From contig JADLZK010007830.1 of assembly GCA_015847255.1 (NCBI GenBank), positions 124,001-188,000 of the forward strand: 64,000 bases of DNA, in the 5' to 3' direction. The position numbers were made by a program, and so were the translations under genes. The notes below the pieces were generated by a model that had not been told where the DNA came from, did no database searches, and saw only the letters and a list, made by a program, of their open reading frames with translations. Source of the stretch: Hyparrhenia diplandra (taxonomy: Eukaryota; Streptophyta; Magnoliopsida; Poales; Poaceae). How positions within the stretch are numbered: the first letter of the stretch is position 1; each line of letters opens with the position of its first letter. Shown in pieces: positions 12,289-26,171 of the stretch.

Positions 12289-15200
12289 ATGTCGTCGCTC
12301 AGCCGGGAGCTGGTTTTCCTCATCCTGCAGTTCCTCGATGAGGAGAAATTCAAAGAGACCGTTCATAAGTGAGTGATTTGGACCAAAAATGGAAATGGAC
12401 AGGTCTTTAATGTCTATTTTGTTTTGCTCAATTGGCGCTCTTGTTGCTGTTGTTTAGGCTGGAGCAGGAGTCTGGATTCTATTTCAACATGAAGTACTTT
12501 GAGGACGAGGTCATCAATGGGAATTGGGATGAGGTGGAGCGCTACCTCGGTGGATTCACCAAGGTCGACGACAACCGCTACTCCATGAAGATATTCTTTG
12601 AGATCCGCAAGCAGAAGTATCTTGAGGCTCTTGATAAGTAAGTGGAGGGGGTTGTGCAGCGTTGTCTATGATGCTAGAGTGGAGTGCCGTTCTGACCAGG
12701 GTTTCTTTGCTTTCCTATCAGGCATGATCGGTCAAAGGCTGTTGAAATCTTGGTCAAGGACCTTAAGGTCTTTGCATCCTTCAATGAGGAGTTGTTTAAA
12801 GAGATCACACAGCTTCTGACCTTGGAGAACTTTAGGTAAAGAGTTGACTGGCCAGACTTGTTTTTTTGTATGCATTGATGTGTTGTTATTATTATCATGG
12901 CTTTTAGCTGTTTCTGGATTGCTCAGATAGTCACTTCTGCTTTTGCCTTGTTTATTAGGGAAAATGAGCAGCTCTCTAAGTATGGCGATACCAAATCTGC
13001 AAGAGCAATAATGCTTGTTGAGCTGAAGAAGCTGATTGAAGCTAACCCCTTGTTCCGTGACAAGCTACAATTTCCCAACCTGAAGAATTCTAGGTTGCGG
13101 ACACTTATTAACCAGAGGTACTCCGTGTAAAAAGAATTATCTCTGTGCTCTTTATTCAGCCATTACATCATTTTGTTTCTTCCTGTAACCTTACACTTAT
13201 GCAAGTATAAGGATAGAGCCTTAGAAACTGAAATGTTTTAGATTAGGTTGGCTGGATACAGTGGAAGGTGGAACCAGTATGTGATTAGTATATACATATG
13301 AACTGCCGCAGGCTGCCATTTATTTAATTCAACAGTACATAATAAAAATTAAAGAATATATTGATGTTTGTACAAGTGATTCAGAATATCTATTTTGGTT
13401 TAGAATATTTATTAGAGCAACACAACATTCAAAACCTGAAAAGTAGGCCAACTTTAAAGTACATGAATAGCTAAAGAGGCGATGTGATTCAGAAGATGTT
13501 TTGATGATTTGGGAAGTTTACAGACCAAGCATGAAAATCGGGACTAATTTCTTTAGTTTGACAGTTTTGTTCCCAGCACATCTGGATCTGGTACATTTCA
13601 TCTTTAAAAATACTTGTGTACACATCTTTGGTTCACCACAACTAGTTATTACATTGTAAAGACATTTAGCTTCTGATCTTTGGTTCACCGCAACACATTT
13701 AGCTTCTGATCTTGTTTTTGCATTGTAAAGGCGATTAATTTTCATGCTGATTCTTATGGACATTGCGCTCAGTAATTCTAATGTTTAACTACTTATTTTT
13801 CTTGTATTCGCATTTTCTGGGCAGTTTGATACTCCTTGAAGTTGAATGTAGATAAGACTTGGGATACCACTTATCTGTTTGGATTTAGTTCGTTTTCTGG
13901 AGTCTGAAATCTTTGCATAGTGAATTGTCTCTTCTATTTTCTTGTTATATGTTGCTAGTTATATTGATTATCTTTCATATATACAAGATCATGTGTGTCT
14001 GCTCTTAGATCATCAGGGTTAGCGGTAGCTGATTCTAGGTTTAGTTTCACACTGGTGCGATGTGTCTCCTTACTATTCACATTGGCATGCTGTGCCTCTT
14101 GATTCTGGGTTTATGTTTTCATTTGTGCAAAGAGATTATAATATTAATAAGAGGTCTGTTCAAGTCTTTTTTTTTCATTTTATATGGTGGATAACCTTAT
14201 TTTGTTCATGTTTAACAGCTTAAACTGGCAGCACCAGCTTTGCAAAAACCCTAGGCCTAATCCTGACATCAAGACTCTTTTTGTTGATCATTCTTGTGGA
14301 CAACCAAATGGTGCACGTGCTCCATCACCAGCAAACAATCCATTACTCGGATCTATGCCCAAACCTGGAGGTTTCCCTCCATTGGGTGCCCATGGAGTAA
14401 GTTTGTGAATCATATTTGGATTTTCCTGCTTCATATCTACAATTGTTTAGAGCTTGTTTGGTACAGTTGTTTAGAATATGATATATGACTTATGTCCTTT
14501 ACAGCCTTTTCAACCTGCACCAACACCTGTCCCACCTCTGGCAGGGTGGATGTCAAACCCCCCAGCAGTAACACATCCTGCTGTGTCTGGTGGTGCCATT
14601 GGATTTGGTACTCCTACAAATCCTGGTATTTATGTCATCTTGTTGCAAAGAATAATGAAATGGCCTGAATCGAAGGCAGTGTGTATGTCTGTTGAGTGTT
14701 GACTAATATCTATCTGTCTTTACATCTTGTAGCCGCTTTGTTGAAGCATCCTAGAACACCCACAACTGCTAATCCTGGTATGGATTATCCATCAGGAGAT
14801 TCTGATCACATCTCCAAGAGAACTAGACCAGTTGGCATGTCTGAGGAGGTAGGTGTTTGTGATATCTTGCTCTGAAATATGCATTGCCGTTACTAGATTC
14901 TTTCTCTGAGTACTTGATACTGTTTGTTACACCTAATCATGCACTTATGATGATCTAATGTAGCAGGTGAATCTTCCGGTGAACATGATGCCTGTGACTT
15001 ATCCAGAGAGCCATAATTACCAACAAGATGATTTCCACAAAACTGTTGCACGGACCTTGAGCCAAGGCTCTACGCCAATGAGCATGGATTTCCATCCACT
15101 TCAACAAACTCTTCTTCTTGGTAAATTCTTGCTGTCTTAATGTTTTTTTGTTATATAAGTTTGGATTAGTCCCTTTCCTGCCGTCTCAGTGTACTGTATT

Positions 15201-18200
15201 TACCCTTGGCTCCCTGCAGTTGGTACCAATGTTGGTGACATTGGATTGTGGGATGTTGGTACCAAAAAGAGACTTGTTGTAAGAAACTTCAAGGTCTGGG
15301 ACCTTAGTAAATGTTCAAGGGACCTCCAGGTTTGTTTTTTGTTGCTCTATGTGTTTCAGTAGGTTGTTAGATTCTATTAGCCTTCATATAACTCATAAAT
15401 TGATCAACAGGCATCACTGGTTAAGGATCCAACCGTGTCAGTTAATCGCATAATATGGAGTCCTGATGGAACCTTGTTTGGTAAGATAAGATGATTTAAT
15501 CAGTGTTTTTGTTGTCCTTTTATGGCTGCAGCTCTCTAATGTATTTATCATTTTAATAGGTGTTGCTTATTCAAGGCATATTGTACAGATTTATTCCTAT
15601 AACGGCGGCGATGATCTTAGACAACACTTGGAGGTGTAACTGCATGTTATTAGTCTTTTTTCTACCTCATAGTTATTTTTGTTTGGTCTGTTTCTTTTGT
15701 ACAACTGACTATCTTGGTTCCTATATTTGACTAATACTTGCTTTCTTCAGATTGATCGCATATTGGTGGTGTAAATGACATTGCATTTGCTCATCCAAAT
15801 AAGCAGCTATGTATAATTACTTGTGGAGATGATAAGACAATCAAGGTGAGTATCTGTGATGGTTTAGCTCTTGGACTAATCATTTTGTTCAAATATATAG
15901 TTCTGAGAATATTGGATAATGCTAGGTATGGGAGGCCACTAGTGGAACTAAACAATTTACGTTTGAAGGACATGAAGCTCCTGTTTATTCAGTTTGTCCA
16001 CATTACAAGGAAAATATTCAGGTATTTGTCCAGTTATTATCACAGACTAATTGATAGACGCGTTTTGGTTTTTGTACCATCGAAAACTAATGGTTATATA
16101 TCTTATTATTTTCTTATTGTTCAGTTCATCTTCTCAACTGCTTTAGATGGGAAGATTAAGGCATGGCTATATGATAATTTAGGATCTAGAGTTGACTATG
16201 ATGCACCAGGTCATTGGTGCACCACAATGGCATATAGCGCAGATGGTTCAAGGTTCCTGCTTTTTTCTTTTTCTTTTCTTGAAGCTAAAGTGTATGTGGG
16301 TCTTTGTATTTTAATGTCAGCATTCCACTAATTTTTTGTTCTTTATGCATAGGCTATTTTCCTGTGGGACTAGCAAGGAAGGTGAATCACATCTAGTAGA
16401 ATGGAATGAAAGTGAAGGAGCAGTGAAGAGGACATATCAGGGATTCCGTGGCGATCCATGGGTGTTGTGCAATTTGATACCACCGAACAGGTTTTTGGCT
16501 GCTGGGGATGAATTCATGATTAAGATATGGGACATGGACAGCACGGGTCTTCTGACTACCATTGATGCTGATGGTGGCTTACCTGTGAGTTTTGCTTGAC
16601 CTCTTGTGTGCTCCCTTTTCTTGAATGGCTGATTGTATACAATGAAGTATGTATTTTCCTTGTTCTATTAACATGGCCCCATAATCATCAGGCAAGTCCA
16701 CGGATACGCTTCAACAAGGAGGGAACACTATTGGCTGTTTCTACTGTTGAAAATGGTATCAAGATCTTAGCAAATGCTGATGGACTTCGGTTGCTGCGCA
16801 CTCTGGAAAATCGTTCTTTTGATGCTGCTCGTAATGCAACCGAGACTGTAACAAAGGTAATTACTTGTAACAACAAAATTCCGAGAAGAATATCTGCAAG
16901 CATGATCTAATCAATTCTTGTTTATGCAGCCTCTAATATTGACTGCTGCGGCAAATGCAGCTGCAGCAAGCAGTTCAGTAGCTGCTGCTCCTTCAGCTAT
17001 AACTGCAATGGTCTGCATATATTACCTCTTCAGCTGATCTTGTATTCTTCTATTACCAAACAACTATGATCCCAACTAACTTTGTTCTACTCTGCAAAAT
17101 GAACAGAATGGTGATAGCAGAAGTTTGGTCGATGTAAAACCTAGAATAGCTGATGAGTCACTGGACAAGTCAAAGGTATGGAAGCTTATGGAGATAACCG
17201 AGTCAACTCAGTGCAGATCAATCAAACTGGCGGATAACATGAGAACAAGCAAGGTATTAATACCTACCCCCCCCTTTTTCCATTTAATCTATATAATGTC
17301 TGTTTACCACTTATTTCATGAAGTTGGAGTACAAAATTATTTTGGCTTGATATTCACATGAATATATCTTTTGGTGTGTCAGCTCTTTCATTCATTTGGT
17401 CTTGGAACATTAACTAATTACATTAAGCTGTGACCTGCATGTTTACAGTTCAATATATGTGATGCTTGTCCAAAATGGATGGCATCTCATATGACTACAT
17501 TCTTGATTTCTCCATTATCCTTAGCATTCGCTATGCTGATTTTATCATAAGGTTGTTTGAGATTTTTCTCTAATTGCAGATCTCGAGATTGATTTACACA
17601 AATTCTGGTCTTGCTATCTTGGCCTTAACTTCAAGTGCTGTTCATCTACTCTGGAAATGGCCACGCAGTGATCGGAATTCTGGAAAGGTGAGATCCGTTT
17701 TCTTATCATAGGTGAAAAAAATTGTGTTCAAATCGCTCATCTTCTCTGCATATCAGAGGTGAAAAATTTGTGTGGTAGATTGTTACTAAATTGTTCAATT
17801 TTGCTACCCATCAATCTTATAGGCGACGCGAAGTGTTTCTCCCGCCCTATGGCAACCACCAAGTGGCATCTTCATGACTAATGACACGACTGACAATAAT
17901 CCTGAAGAAGCAGTTCACTGCTTTGCTTTGTCAAAGAATGATTCGTATGTCATGTCTGCTTCTGGAGGAAAAATCTCTCTGTTCAACATGATGACTTTCA
18001 AGGTTGGTAAATCTTTACACCTAGATACAATTAGCTTTTTCTTCTTGTCGAAACAATCTTTGATCCTTATATTTACTGCAGGCGATGACAACATTTATGC
18101 CTGCACCGCCCGGCAGCAACTTTTCTTGCATTTCATCCCCAAGATAACAACATAATTGCAATTGGAATGGATGACTCAACCATCCAAATCTATAATGTCC

Positions 18201-19582
18201 GAATTGATGAGGTATTCAAAGTGGCTTTGTTTTCCTTTCCATTGAACAGGACACAGTTAAAGTAGCCTTATTTGTTCTTTGTACAGGTTAAAAGCAAACT
18301 CAGAGGTCACTCTAAGAGAATCACGGGTCTTGCCTTTTCAAATGTGCTAAATGTGTTAGTGTCTTCAGGAGCTGATGCCCAGGTTAGTTACTGAACTGTC
18401 AATTCAGATCATATCTGGCATACTTCTTATATTAAATTTCGAATTGTTTCTTCTTTTAGTTATGTGTTTGGAACACGGATGGATGGGAGAAGCAAAGGAA
18501 CAGATTTTTGCAAATACCATCAGGTCGCCAATCCAACATCTTGGACACTCGTGTTCAATTCCACCAAGATCAAATGCATTTTCTTGTTGTGCATGAAACT
18601 CAGATTGCCATCTATGAAACTACAAAGCTAGAACCAGTGAAGCAGGTAAACTGTCTCCCCTCACTTGTCTGCTGATTACACTTGCAATGGACTTCAGTAT
18701 GAAGGTTCTCATTTCCCGCCGTAACTTTTTCTTACAGTGGCCTGTTCGAGAGAATTCACCTCCTATCACACATGCCACATTCTCGTGTGATAGTCAACTA
18801 ATATATGCAAGCTTTATGGATGCTACTGTTGGCATATTTAATGCGTCAAGTTTGAGACTTCAATGTCGGATTCTTCCTGCTTCATATCTTCCTCCAAGTA
18901 TCAGGTATTCTATAAAACACAAAAATTGTTTTTAGGAATGATGTCTGTATTTGATTGAATTGGCATTCTTGTTCGAGTTTATAAAACTAAGATCAAGTAG
19001 GCGCACATACTGGTAATGCCTGCCTGTTCTAGTTACCACATCATCCTGTTTGTGTGTATCTAGAACTGCATGCCAAAACTCCTGCATGTGCTGCACGCAG
19101 CGGGGTGGGGTCAGGTGTGGGTTAGAATTTTTATATTACTTCTAATTCAAAAAAAGGTATAGTGGGCGGATTGAAATGAGCTGTAAAAGGTCTTGGGAAG
19201 AAGAAAATAAAACACAAACGTTTGTTGAAACCACAAACTGCCACTTGATTGTCTGCAGCATATATGTTATGCATTCTGTATGAGTCTTTATTCTTGAAAT
19301 GTTTTTGTAATAAGCAAATCTGTTCAACTTTTAACAAATTGCTGATGGTTGCTTTAATATCTTTCTCTTGCAGTCCGAGTGTTCATCCTGTTGTGGTTGC
19401 GGCACACCCTACAGAAGCAAGCCAGTTTGCTCTAGGGCTGACTGATGGTGGTGTTTTTGTGTTGGAACCTTTGGAATCGGAGAAAATGGGGAAATCCTCC
19501 ACCAGTAGAGAATGGGTCTGCTAGCAACTTGTCCACACCGCCTCCTAATGGAGCTTCAAGTTCTGATCAACCAGAAAGATGA
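12289..19582 (+). CDS. Topless-related transcriptional corepressor (frame broken by indels)
   Basis: Topless proteins bind EAR motifs of repressors such as Aux/IAA and JAZ in the nucleus and recruit histone deacetylases. Twenty-five GT-AG exons: 12289-12368, 12458-12637, 12722-12835, 12959-13117, 14219-14396, 14505-14625, 14733-14848, 14967-15120, 15220-15329, 15411-15480, 15560-15633, 15751-15845, 15926-16021, 16125-16252, 16353-16584, 16692-16856, 16930-17010, 17107-17253, 17580-17687, 17823-18002, 18082-18211, 18287-18382, 18460-18645, 18738-18904, 19374-19582. The protein starts MSSLSRELVFLILQFLDEEK (LisH), then CTLH, a Pro-rich linker and two WD40 propellers, ending SSSDQPER. Indels: minus 1 near 15756; minus 1 near 16450 compensated by minus 2 near 16484; plus 1 at CCC 18109-18111; plus 1 at AAAA 19483-19486. 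Allowing for them gives 1125 aa, a normal family length. The WPVRENSPPITHATFSCDSQ segment resembles the rice ASP1/TPR group; TPR3 (ASPR2) orthology is suggested by the chorismate synthase neighbour, from memory. Confidence 0.93.
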
Positions 19583-20744
19583 TTAAGAAGTTGGAACTGG
19601 TAGATTTTTCGTGGCATGAGTCTAACCAAGGTATCCTTCTAAGTTAATGAAACAAATTGGAACTGTTTTATTTTAAATTCTTTGCCAAGATATGTATATT
19701 GAATTTATAACGGATTGGTGCAGTTAATTTTGACCAATAAACTGCTACGATTTAGGCCGAAATATGATAAATACAATCGCGTGAATAAAGAACATACTGT
19801 ACTTCTTGCTCGACAGATTTATTTCTCTTTTACTGCCGAACAAAGCCTCCATTATGTTTGATGAATACCAAAGGAAACATATTGTCAATACAGATCTGCA
19901 GGAAGGAGTTTCTGTTCAGTTGATAACTTCACCTTGTTGTGCAGATGGGCTTCAAAGGGTGGTGCAACTAACCTTGGCGGATCGGTTCCAAGGGTGTCGG
20001 AGAATGCGGCCAATAAAAACAAGCTCAACAGCATTTTATCCATTGCTTATATATATTTCTAATGATGACTGTATCGAGTGAGGAGGATAGTCCTAGTATT
20101 TCATTTTGCTTTGTTTACCATGCTGTGATTTATCAGTAGATAACATGTAGTACAACTATCAGTTTGGCTGTACTTGTTACCTATGTTTATGACTTAGTGA
20201 AAGTATCTTGTTTTTGCGATAACAAAATGCCGTTTCGGACTTGAATTCAGCGAGTACCATTTGCCTTAAGTGCTTTTTATGATAGATGGTTAACTGCCTC
20301 GCCAAGTCGCCATGGTGATTTTTGCCTCGTGTTCTAATTTGTAGTTTTTCTAGTAACGTGTCGCAACTGTCTAAAAAAACATGTACACTCATGAAATTTG
20401 GAGTGTGGTCCATCCTAGCGTGGTGGGAGTATATCGTGGCACTGATGACGCTTGGCACAGCGACCTACCCCAGCAAAGCGCAAGGGGAACAAAACGTACT
20501 CGCCGCAGGACAGGACTTGCTTGAATGCGGCAGCCACTCTGACCGCTTTCGGCATCAAAGGAAAGCTACCACTACCTCTGCTGGCTTGCCTCTGCCAACC
20601 ACAAGCGCTAGCGCTTGGAGACGTGCACCAATGAGAAGTGCAAACAGAGGACAGAAGATACAGGCAATAGGTCAGCGCTCGTCTCGGTGGACGGTGGTGA
20701 AACTGAGGTGGCGGTGTCATGGTGGCCGGCGGCCAGTACAGTAA
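19583..20744. other. 3' UTR of the Topless-related gene and spacer
   Basis: I see no gene. The frames at 20320-20744 are GC-rich by-products without recognisable domains. Confidence 0.4.
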
Positions 20745-21010
20745 GAGCAAGTACAATGATGCCACATCGACGGGCGAAATGCACACTCCGCGTCACGTTT
20801 TTTCTTTGCAGAGAGAAACGAGGAAAGAGAGAGGATCGGGCGTTTCAGAAGCGGGCGTATGCATTAACTCGCGCGGATTCCGCCCTCCCATTCGCTCGCA
20901 GCAGCTTTGCATCGCATTAAAATTGGTGGAGCCCACCACAACCAGCGCAGCGCGTCGGATGAGTGGACCGTGAGTCGCCGGCGAGCGGGCGGAACTATAA
21001 AAACTTGCTC
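20745..21010 (+). mobile_element. Miniature element, family A, copy 1 (PIF/Harbinger-like)
   Basis: The 266-bp segment begins GAGCAAGT and ends ACTTGCTC and is flanked by TAA on both sides (20742-20744 and 21011-21013). It is GC-rich and non-coding. A second copy, reverse-oriented, lies at 29280-29566; the shared inner sequence includes CGACGGGCGAAATG and GAGTCGCCGGCGAGCGGGCG. The 3-bp duplication and short terminal inverted repeat fit a PIF/Harbinger-derived MITE. Confidence 0.75.
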
Positions 21011-23621
21011 TAACCACCACATGTGAGCCGGTGAGCCACTAGGACGCCGGCCTATGCACGCTCTGGCAACTGCTGGCATGGTGCATCGGGGATTTGGAAG
21101 CCAGCGCCAGCGGCGACCGGCCAGCCCCCATGCCTGCCCCCTCTCTGGCCTGTGCGTCGTGGCACGTACACGCCCCTTGGTGCATGCAAGCTAAGCACGC
21201 AGTAGGACGCTGTACGTGACATTCGCTGGCCGGGCCCGTTGCTTTGCCGAGCCTGCAGCGGCGGGCGAGCTCCAACGGGCAATCGCGCAGGGTTGTGGCG
21301 TCGCCCATGCATTGCACGGGAAGATGCCCCTGACATATGATGCCAGTAGGCAACCGACCATGCTACTGATAGTACTGTACTAGAGCTTCGCAGTTCGCAC
21401 AGTTGCACAGCTGGCCAAGCATAAATTCACATCTGTGGTACAGTACGTACTCCGGAGTACTCCGTGGATTAGGAGACGTGTGTGTTCCAAATTATCCAAT
21501 CCTTGGATCCGTGGATAATCCTCATATTTTTTCCGAGAATCAGACGCCACTTCGATAAATCTACGTGGCCGTTGGTGGTGGGACAAGCAAAAGGACCCCA
21601 TTGGTTAGCTACCGAAATCTGCAATGCCAAGAATTTGGCAAGCTGGACAAAGCATACCAAAATTTGAGAAGTTGGCAAGTTTTTTTGAAGATATAGGAGG
21701 ATTATTATTTGAGTTCATTCTCCGGATCGAAATGAGATTTTTATTCTTTAGAGAGAAGAGTTGCAACCACCACAGGTCCACACTCAAGTCCATCACTGCA
21801 ATGGTCCGACAAGTTGGCGTAGCACTTACCGCATGGTACATTAAGCAGCATAGCATGCGCCAGTGCACGCAGCAGTGGCAGTAGCAGGCTACCCCTCCTG
21901 ACAGCGCTATCGGCAGCAAAGCAGAGCTACCCCTGCCGGCGCCGGGCCGGCAGCGCCGCAGACTCAGAGTCAGAGGGGAGGGCCGGGGGAACAGGACAGG
22001 CAGGCACTAGTGCGCTAGTGCCACCTCCAAAAACGAGCAGAGCCAATCGTGCGTTGCGTCCGTCGTCGTCGCCGGCGCCGCGCCGCTCCCGGCCCGGGCC
22101 GGCCTCCGAAATCGGAGGGACAAGCGTTCCAGCAACGCTGCAGCGGACCAGTCACCCCCACCCTATCTCGTCTCATGTCTCCTGTCCTCCTCCTCCAGCG
22201 GACGTGATGAGCGCCCCGCCCCACGGCTCACCGCCCACGCCCCGCCCACGCCCAAGCAGGAATGCAGCATGGGATATCGGAGCGAATCGGACGGAGATGC
22301 ATTGCATGGCATGGCAGCAGTTCCAGTTAGAGTGGCCATCTTGAGGCTCCGTCGCCTGCGGCCTGCCTATTGGGCTCGCCTCAGCTAGCGCCCGGCGAGG
22401 CGAGGTGGGTGCGTACAGTACACGACTACACGGCCAGTTGGGTCGTCGTACTCCTACATGCGGTGCACTAGCAAATGTCTCAGGTCTCGTGACGGCGCTG
22501 CGCTCTCTGTCTCTCCTGGGTCCTGGGTCCTGCTCTCTCAACTGGAGAAATGGAGATGAGCAATTGCAGAACAGCAGTCAGCGACCTATTGCTGCAGCGC
22601 TAGCACGCAGGTCGCAGGCGGTTCTTCACTTTTTACAGCTGGGCACCTGAGAGATGACGAGTGGAAACTGGAAAGGGTAGCTGGCGCGGTGGCCGGCTGG
22701 CCTGGCCGCCGCACGCTCTCATCAAGGAGTGGCCGGCCAGCGACGGAGCAGGACTTGTCCCTGGCGAGTGCCGAGTGGCGACACACAGAAGTTGCATGCC
22801 ATCTCTCACGAGTCAGGACACCACACGACGAGGAGGATTTCCTGAACGCGCACGATTCTTAGCCACTGACCTCCCGCGCTCGGCTGGCACACCACACGGC
22901 CCAAACCTGCATGTTGGCACACTTGGTAGAGCACTGTACACGACTCTGCTAAAAAACACTGTAGAACACGACTCAAAAAGAAATGCTTAGATTTCCTTTG
23001 ATTCTGATAAGGAAAAACCAAATAAGCAAAAGAAAGCTGCAGCAGGCTTTTGAAATCTACAACAGACTTATGTCAAGTCAATCCCCATCGAAAGGTTCCT
23101 GTCCAAATAATTTGGCCGGAGGCACAGGCACATCAAAGGGCACAAAGGCTGCTTCACCTTCGGCCCTCTTCCCGTCCTGTGTCCAGAATGGACGGCGCTC
23201 GCTTCCTCAGATTTAGCGCCAAAACTTTTGAGCATCCTTTCCATTTCTTGAAAATTTTCCTTCAAAAGAGTCTTGAAAAATGATGGCTAATAATACTGTA
23301 GTACGTAGTACGTGATTATTTTTTCTAGTGCTGTGAGACAATTAGAACAACGTCAAAATCCTATAGTAGTACTCATTCACAAAAATTGGCAATTTTACCA
23401 TAGACTAGCTGGGTGTGAAGTCATTTCGCATCAGATAAACTATGCACATTGTGAGGCTTTGTTATAAAAGAGAGAGAGAGAGAGATGCTAGTGTGCACAT
23501 TTTGATGACTTGACAACACGAGCCAACATTTCAGAGTGCTGGCAACTCGAGGTCAAAGAATTTGAGACCGTTCCTCCCACCTCTAGTATATGCATAATGC
23601 ATCTGCACATTTGTGGAGGAA
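21011..23621. other. GC-rich intergenic region, no gene recognised
   Basis: Several long open frames occur (for example at 22018-22344 and on the other strand at 22173-22541), but they are Arg/Pro/Ser-rich, overlap on both strands and carry no known domain. A short GA microsatellite lies at about 23468-23484. Confidence 0.4.
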
Positions 23622-23923
23622 GGCCACGTTTAGTTGGCATATTTTTTGCCACAAAGTGCAAATTTTTAGACTCTCTCTCCATCACAGGCATTAAATACAC
23701 TTGGGTTGCGTATGTTCGAAAGAAGAAATGTAGGTAAAAAATTAACTAATTACACAGTTAAATTTGTACATGGCTAGAGTTTTTAAATCTTTTTGAGCCT
23801 AGTTAGTCCATAATTGGACAATATTTACCACAAACAAACGAAAGCGTCTTCTGTTTTGTCTTATAAAATGTCGTAATATAAAAAGTAGCTTTTCTATAAG
23901 TTTTTCGCCAACTAAACGAGGCC
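23622..23923. mobile_element. Miniature element with GGCC(A/T)CGTTTAGTTGGC ends
   Basis: The left end GGCCACGTTTAGTTGGC and the right end GCCAACTAAACGAGGCC form a near-perfect 17-bp terminal inverted repeat enclosing 302 bp of AT-rich, non-coding DNA. GAA flanks both sides (23619-23621 and 23924-23926), a possible 3-bp target duplication. It could be PIF/Harbinger- or hAT-derived. Confidence 0.65.
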
Positions 23924-26171
23924 GAAGTACTATTACAGCAAGGGTGACCCTACCAAATTTCACATCCTCTGGCTCTGGCCGGGCAGGCGCTCTGGCCTCA
24001 ACTGCCTGGCCTTTTCCTTGGCTGCTCGTACTCCACTCAGTATGCCTAGAGATGTTGAGCAACACAGCGATGAAACTAAACGCTATTGAAATAGCCAAAT
24101 TTAACCAGCTTATTCATCAATAAAAAAAAAAACCAAATTGAAATAGCTCTCAACGAGATTGAGATGGACGATTAGGTCGTTGGTTCTTGTCTCCTTTGTC
24201 CTTTGTTTTTCTGATGCTATCGTGATAACGGTGGCTCGGTGGCTGCCAAGCTCGTGTTGGCCAGGGCCAGAGGAGTTGTACGAACGCCCTCCTCCACTGG
24301 CGGATCAGGGAGAGCAACTCCATTTAAGGCAGAGAGACGACCGGCGGAGCAGGGCAACGCCGTAGGCCCGTACGTCCGCCTAACCAACCACCGCGCGGTC
24401 TCCGAGCTACGCGTCGTGCGTGCCCACTAATCATTCCTGCCGCCGCCGCCGCCTCGGCGTCGGTCATGGACGCGAGACGAGGCGAGAAGGTGGTGGATCG
24501 ACCCACCGATGGAGCACTGCAGCCGCCGACAGGGTGGGAAGCGCCGGAGGGTTCGTCCGGCACGGCGTCGCGGACACGGGCACGGACCAGATGCGACGCG
24601 CGCCGTGCGGGTGCGCCTGCGCCTGCGCCTCCCTCCCGGCCGCGCCCCCAAACAAAGGCGGTGCACCAAACTCCGTGCGCTCCCCATAACTTCTCACGCT
24701 ATAACTTCTCACGCTGCAGCCTGCAGGGAGCGCTTACGCAGCAGTAGCAGCTGTACGGGGAGCACGGTCCGGTCCGGGAATCATCATCCTGGTCCGTCCT
24801 GGCATGACTCAATTTATGCATCCAGGTCTCACAGCAGTTAGCACTATGCGACGACAGAAACCGGCTGCCCAGGCGTGCGTGCTTGCGCTAGCGTCACCTC
24901 AAGATCGCATAACAGTGATCAGTAGTATCTGTAACCGGATACAGAAGAGAAACGTAACCTAACACGCCCAGCACCCTGGTCTGCAGGTTCAGGTTGGTAC
25001 ATCTAACCATGATGGACGTCCAAAATCCCTGACTGAAAGTGTAAACCACATCTGTATGTTCTTCACGCTCCTGATCTTTACTACTCTGAACAAGTAGCAC
25101 AAGAACAAGAGCTTCAGCACCCACCGAGCACTCCTGATGATCACTTCTCCCCCGTTGCCGGTGCCGGTGCCGCTAATGATCTCTGTCTGTCGGTTGACAT
25201 AGCTAAACGGGCAGCTGATCGATCTCGGTGTGACGAGGGCGAGACGATGGATGTGATCGCCCCCGACAGCGAAGTGCTACAAACTCCAAATCCAACAACC
25301 GTCAATCATGGAGCGGCGCCTGTTCCGTGACAGCGCCCATCAGAAATTCACAAGACCAACACGTCGTCTACGCTCCCTCCCCGTCCCGTTTCATCAGGCG
25401 GATTTCAAAATCAATCGACATGGTTAAAGCGAGGCCTGGCCTCAACGGACGGCGACACAGATGCGCGCCCACCGGAACCGGAGCCTCTCGCCGGCCGTCG
25501 AGTGCTGTGCGTGCCGCTGTGCTGTGACTGTGACGAGGCCAGCCGGCCGGCGACAGCGACCGCCCGTGCCCGTCTGCCCGTTTGTGCAATGGGATCGAGC
25601 TGCTACCAACTGTTGCCGGTGGACAGACGGTGAGTGGCGACAACTGTAGCCGAGTGGATTATTGCTACTTCTCTCGCTATCAGAGAGGTGGCTTAAGTCT
25701 GAGATGCTTGTTCCCGTGTGTGCTTATGGCATGCTGTCAAAACAAAGGTTACTCGATTTAGTGGCCGTGGAGGAATCTTTTGGCGCTTCGTTCCACAGAG
25801 GTACATCCTGACTAGTTTCAAGATGGTGACAGCACTTGAGCCTACAGTTTCGTGCTTTTTTCTTCAGACTGAAAAGATGTCTCTTTGGTGTAATCTTGCA
25901 CGGAATAGCATGGGAATTATGGTACTATTGCAACAAAAGGAAAATGCGTAGTAATCATAATTCTCGCTAATATCAAGTTTCTAAATCTGAAAAGATGTCT
26001 ATTGTAAATTTGTGATTCTGGTCCTTCTACGAGTCAACCAATATCAAGTTTGCTCAAAGGAGTATTTAGATACGTACTAATAAGTATGATAAATTACTAA
26101 TACTACCTTACTAGTGTATATCTATTCGAGATAGAAGTGTCCACACAATTTTCTATACTAATTTTAACAAA
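23924..26171. other. Intergenic region, partly GC-rich
   Basis: A GC-rich island at about 24230-25660 has many overlapping open frames on both strands with no recognisable product. The remainder is AT-rich. No RNA gene was seen. Confidence 0.35.

Noticed and set aside
20452..20920. ORFs overlapping the first miniature element
   Set aside because: Frames run across the element terminus and lack any domain.
22018..22541. ORFs of 108 and 122 codons on opposite strands
   Set aside because: Mutually overlapping, low-complexity composition with no known motif.
24420..24760. Overlapping long ORFs on both strands in a GC-rich island
   Set aside because: Arg/Ala/Pro-rich in all frames, no domain and no splice structure; explained by high GC content lowering stop frequency.
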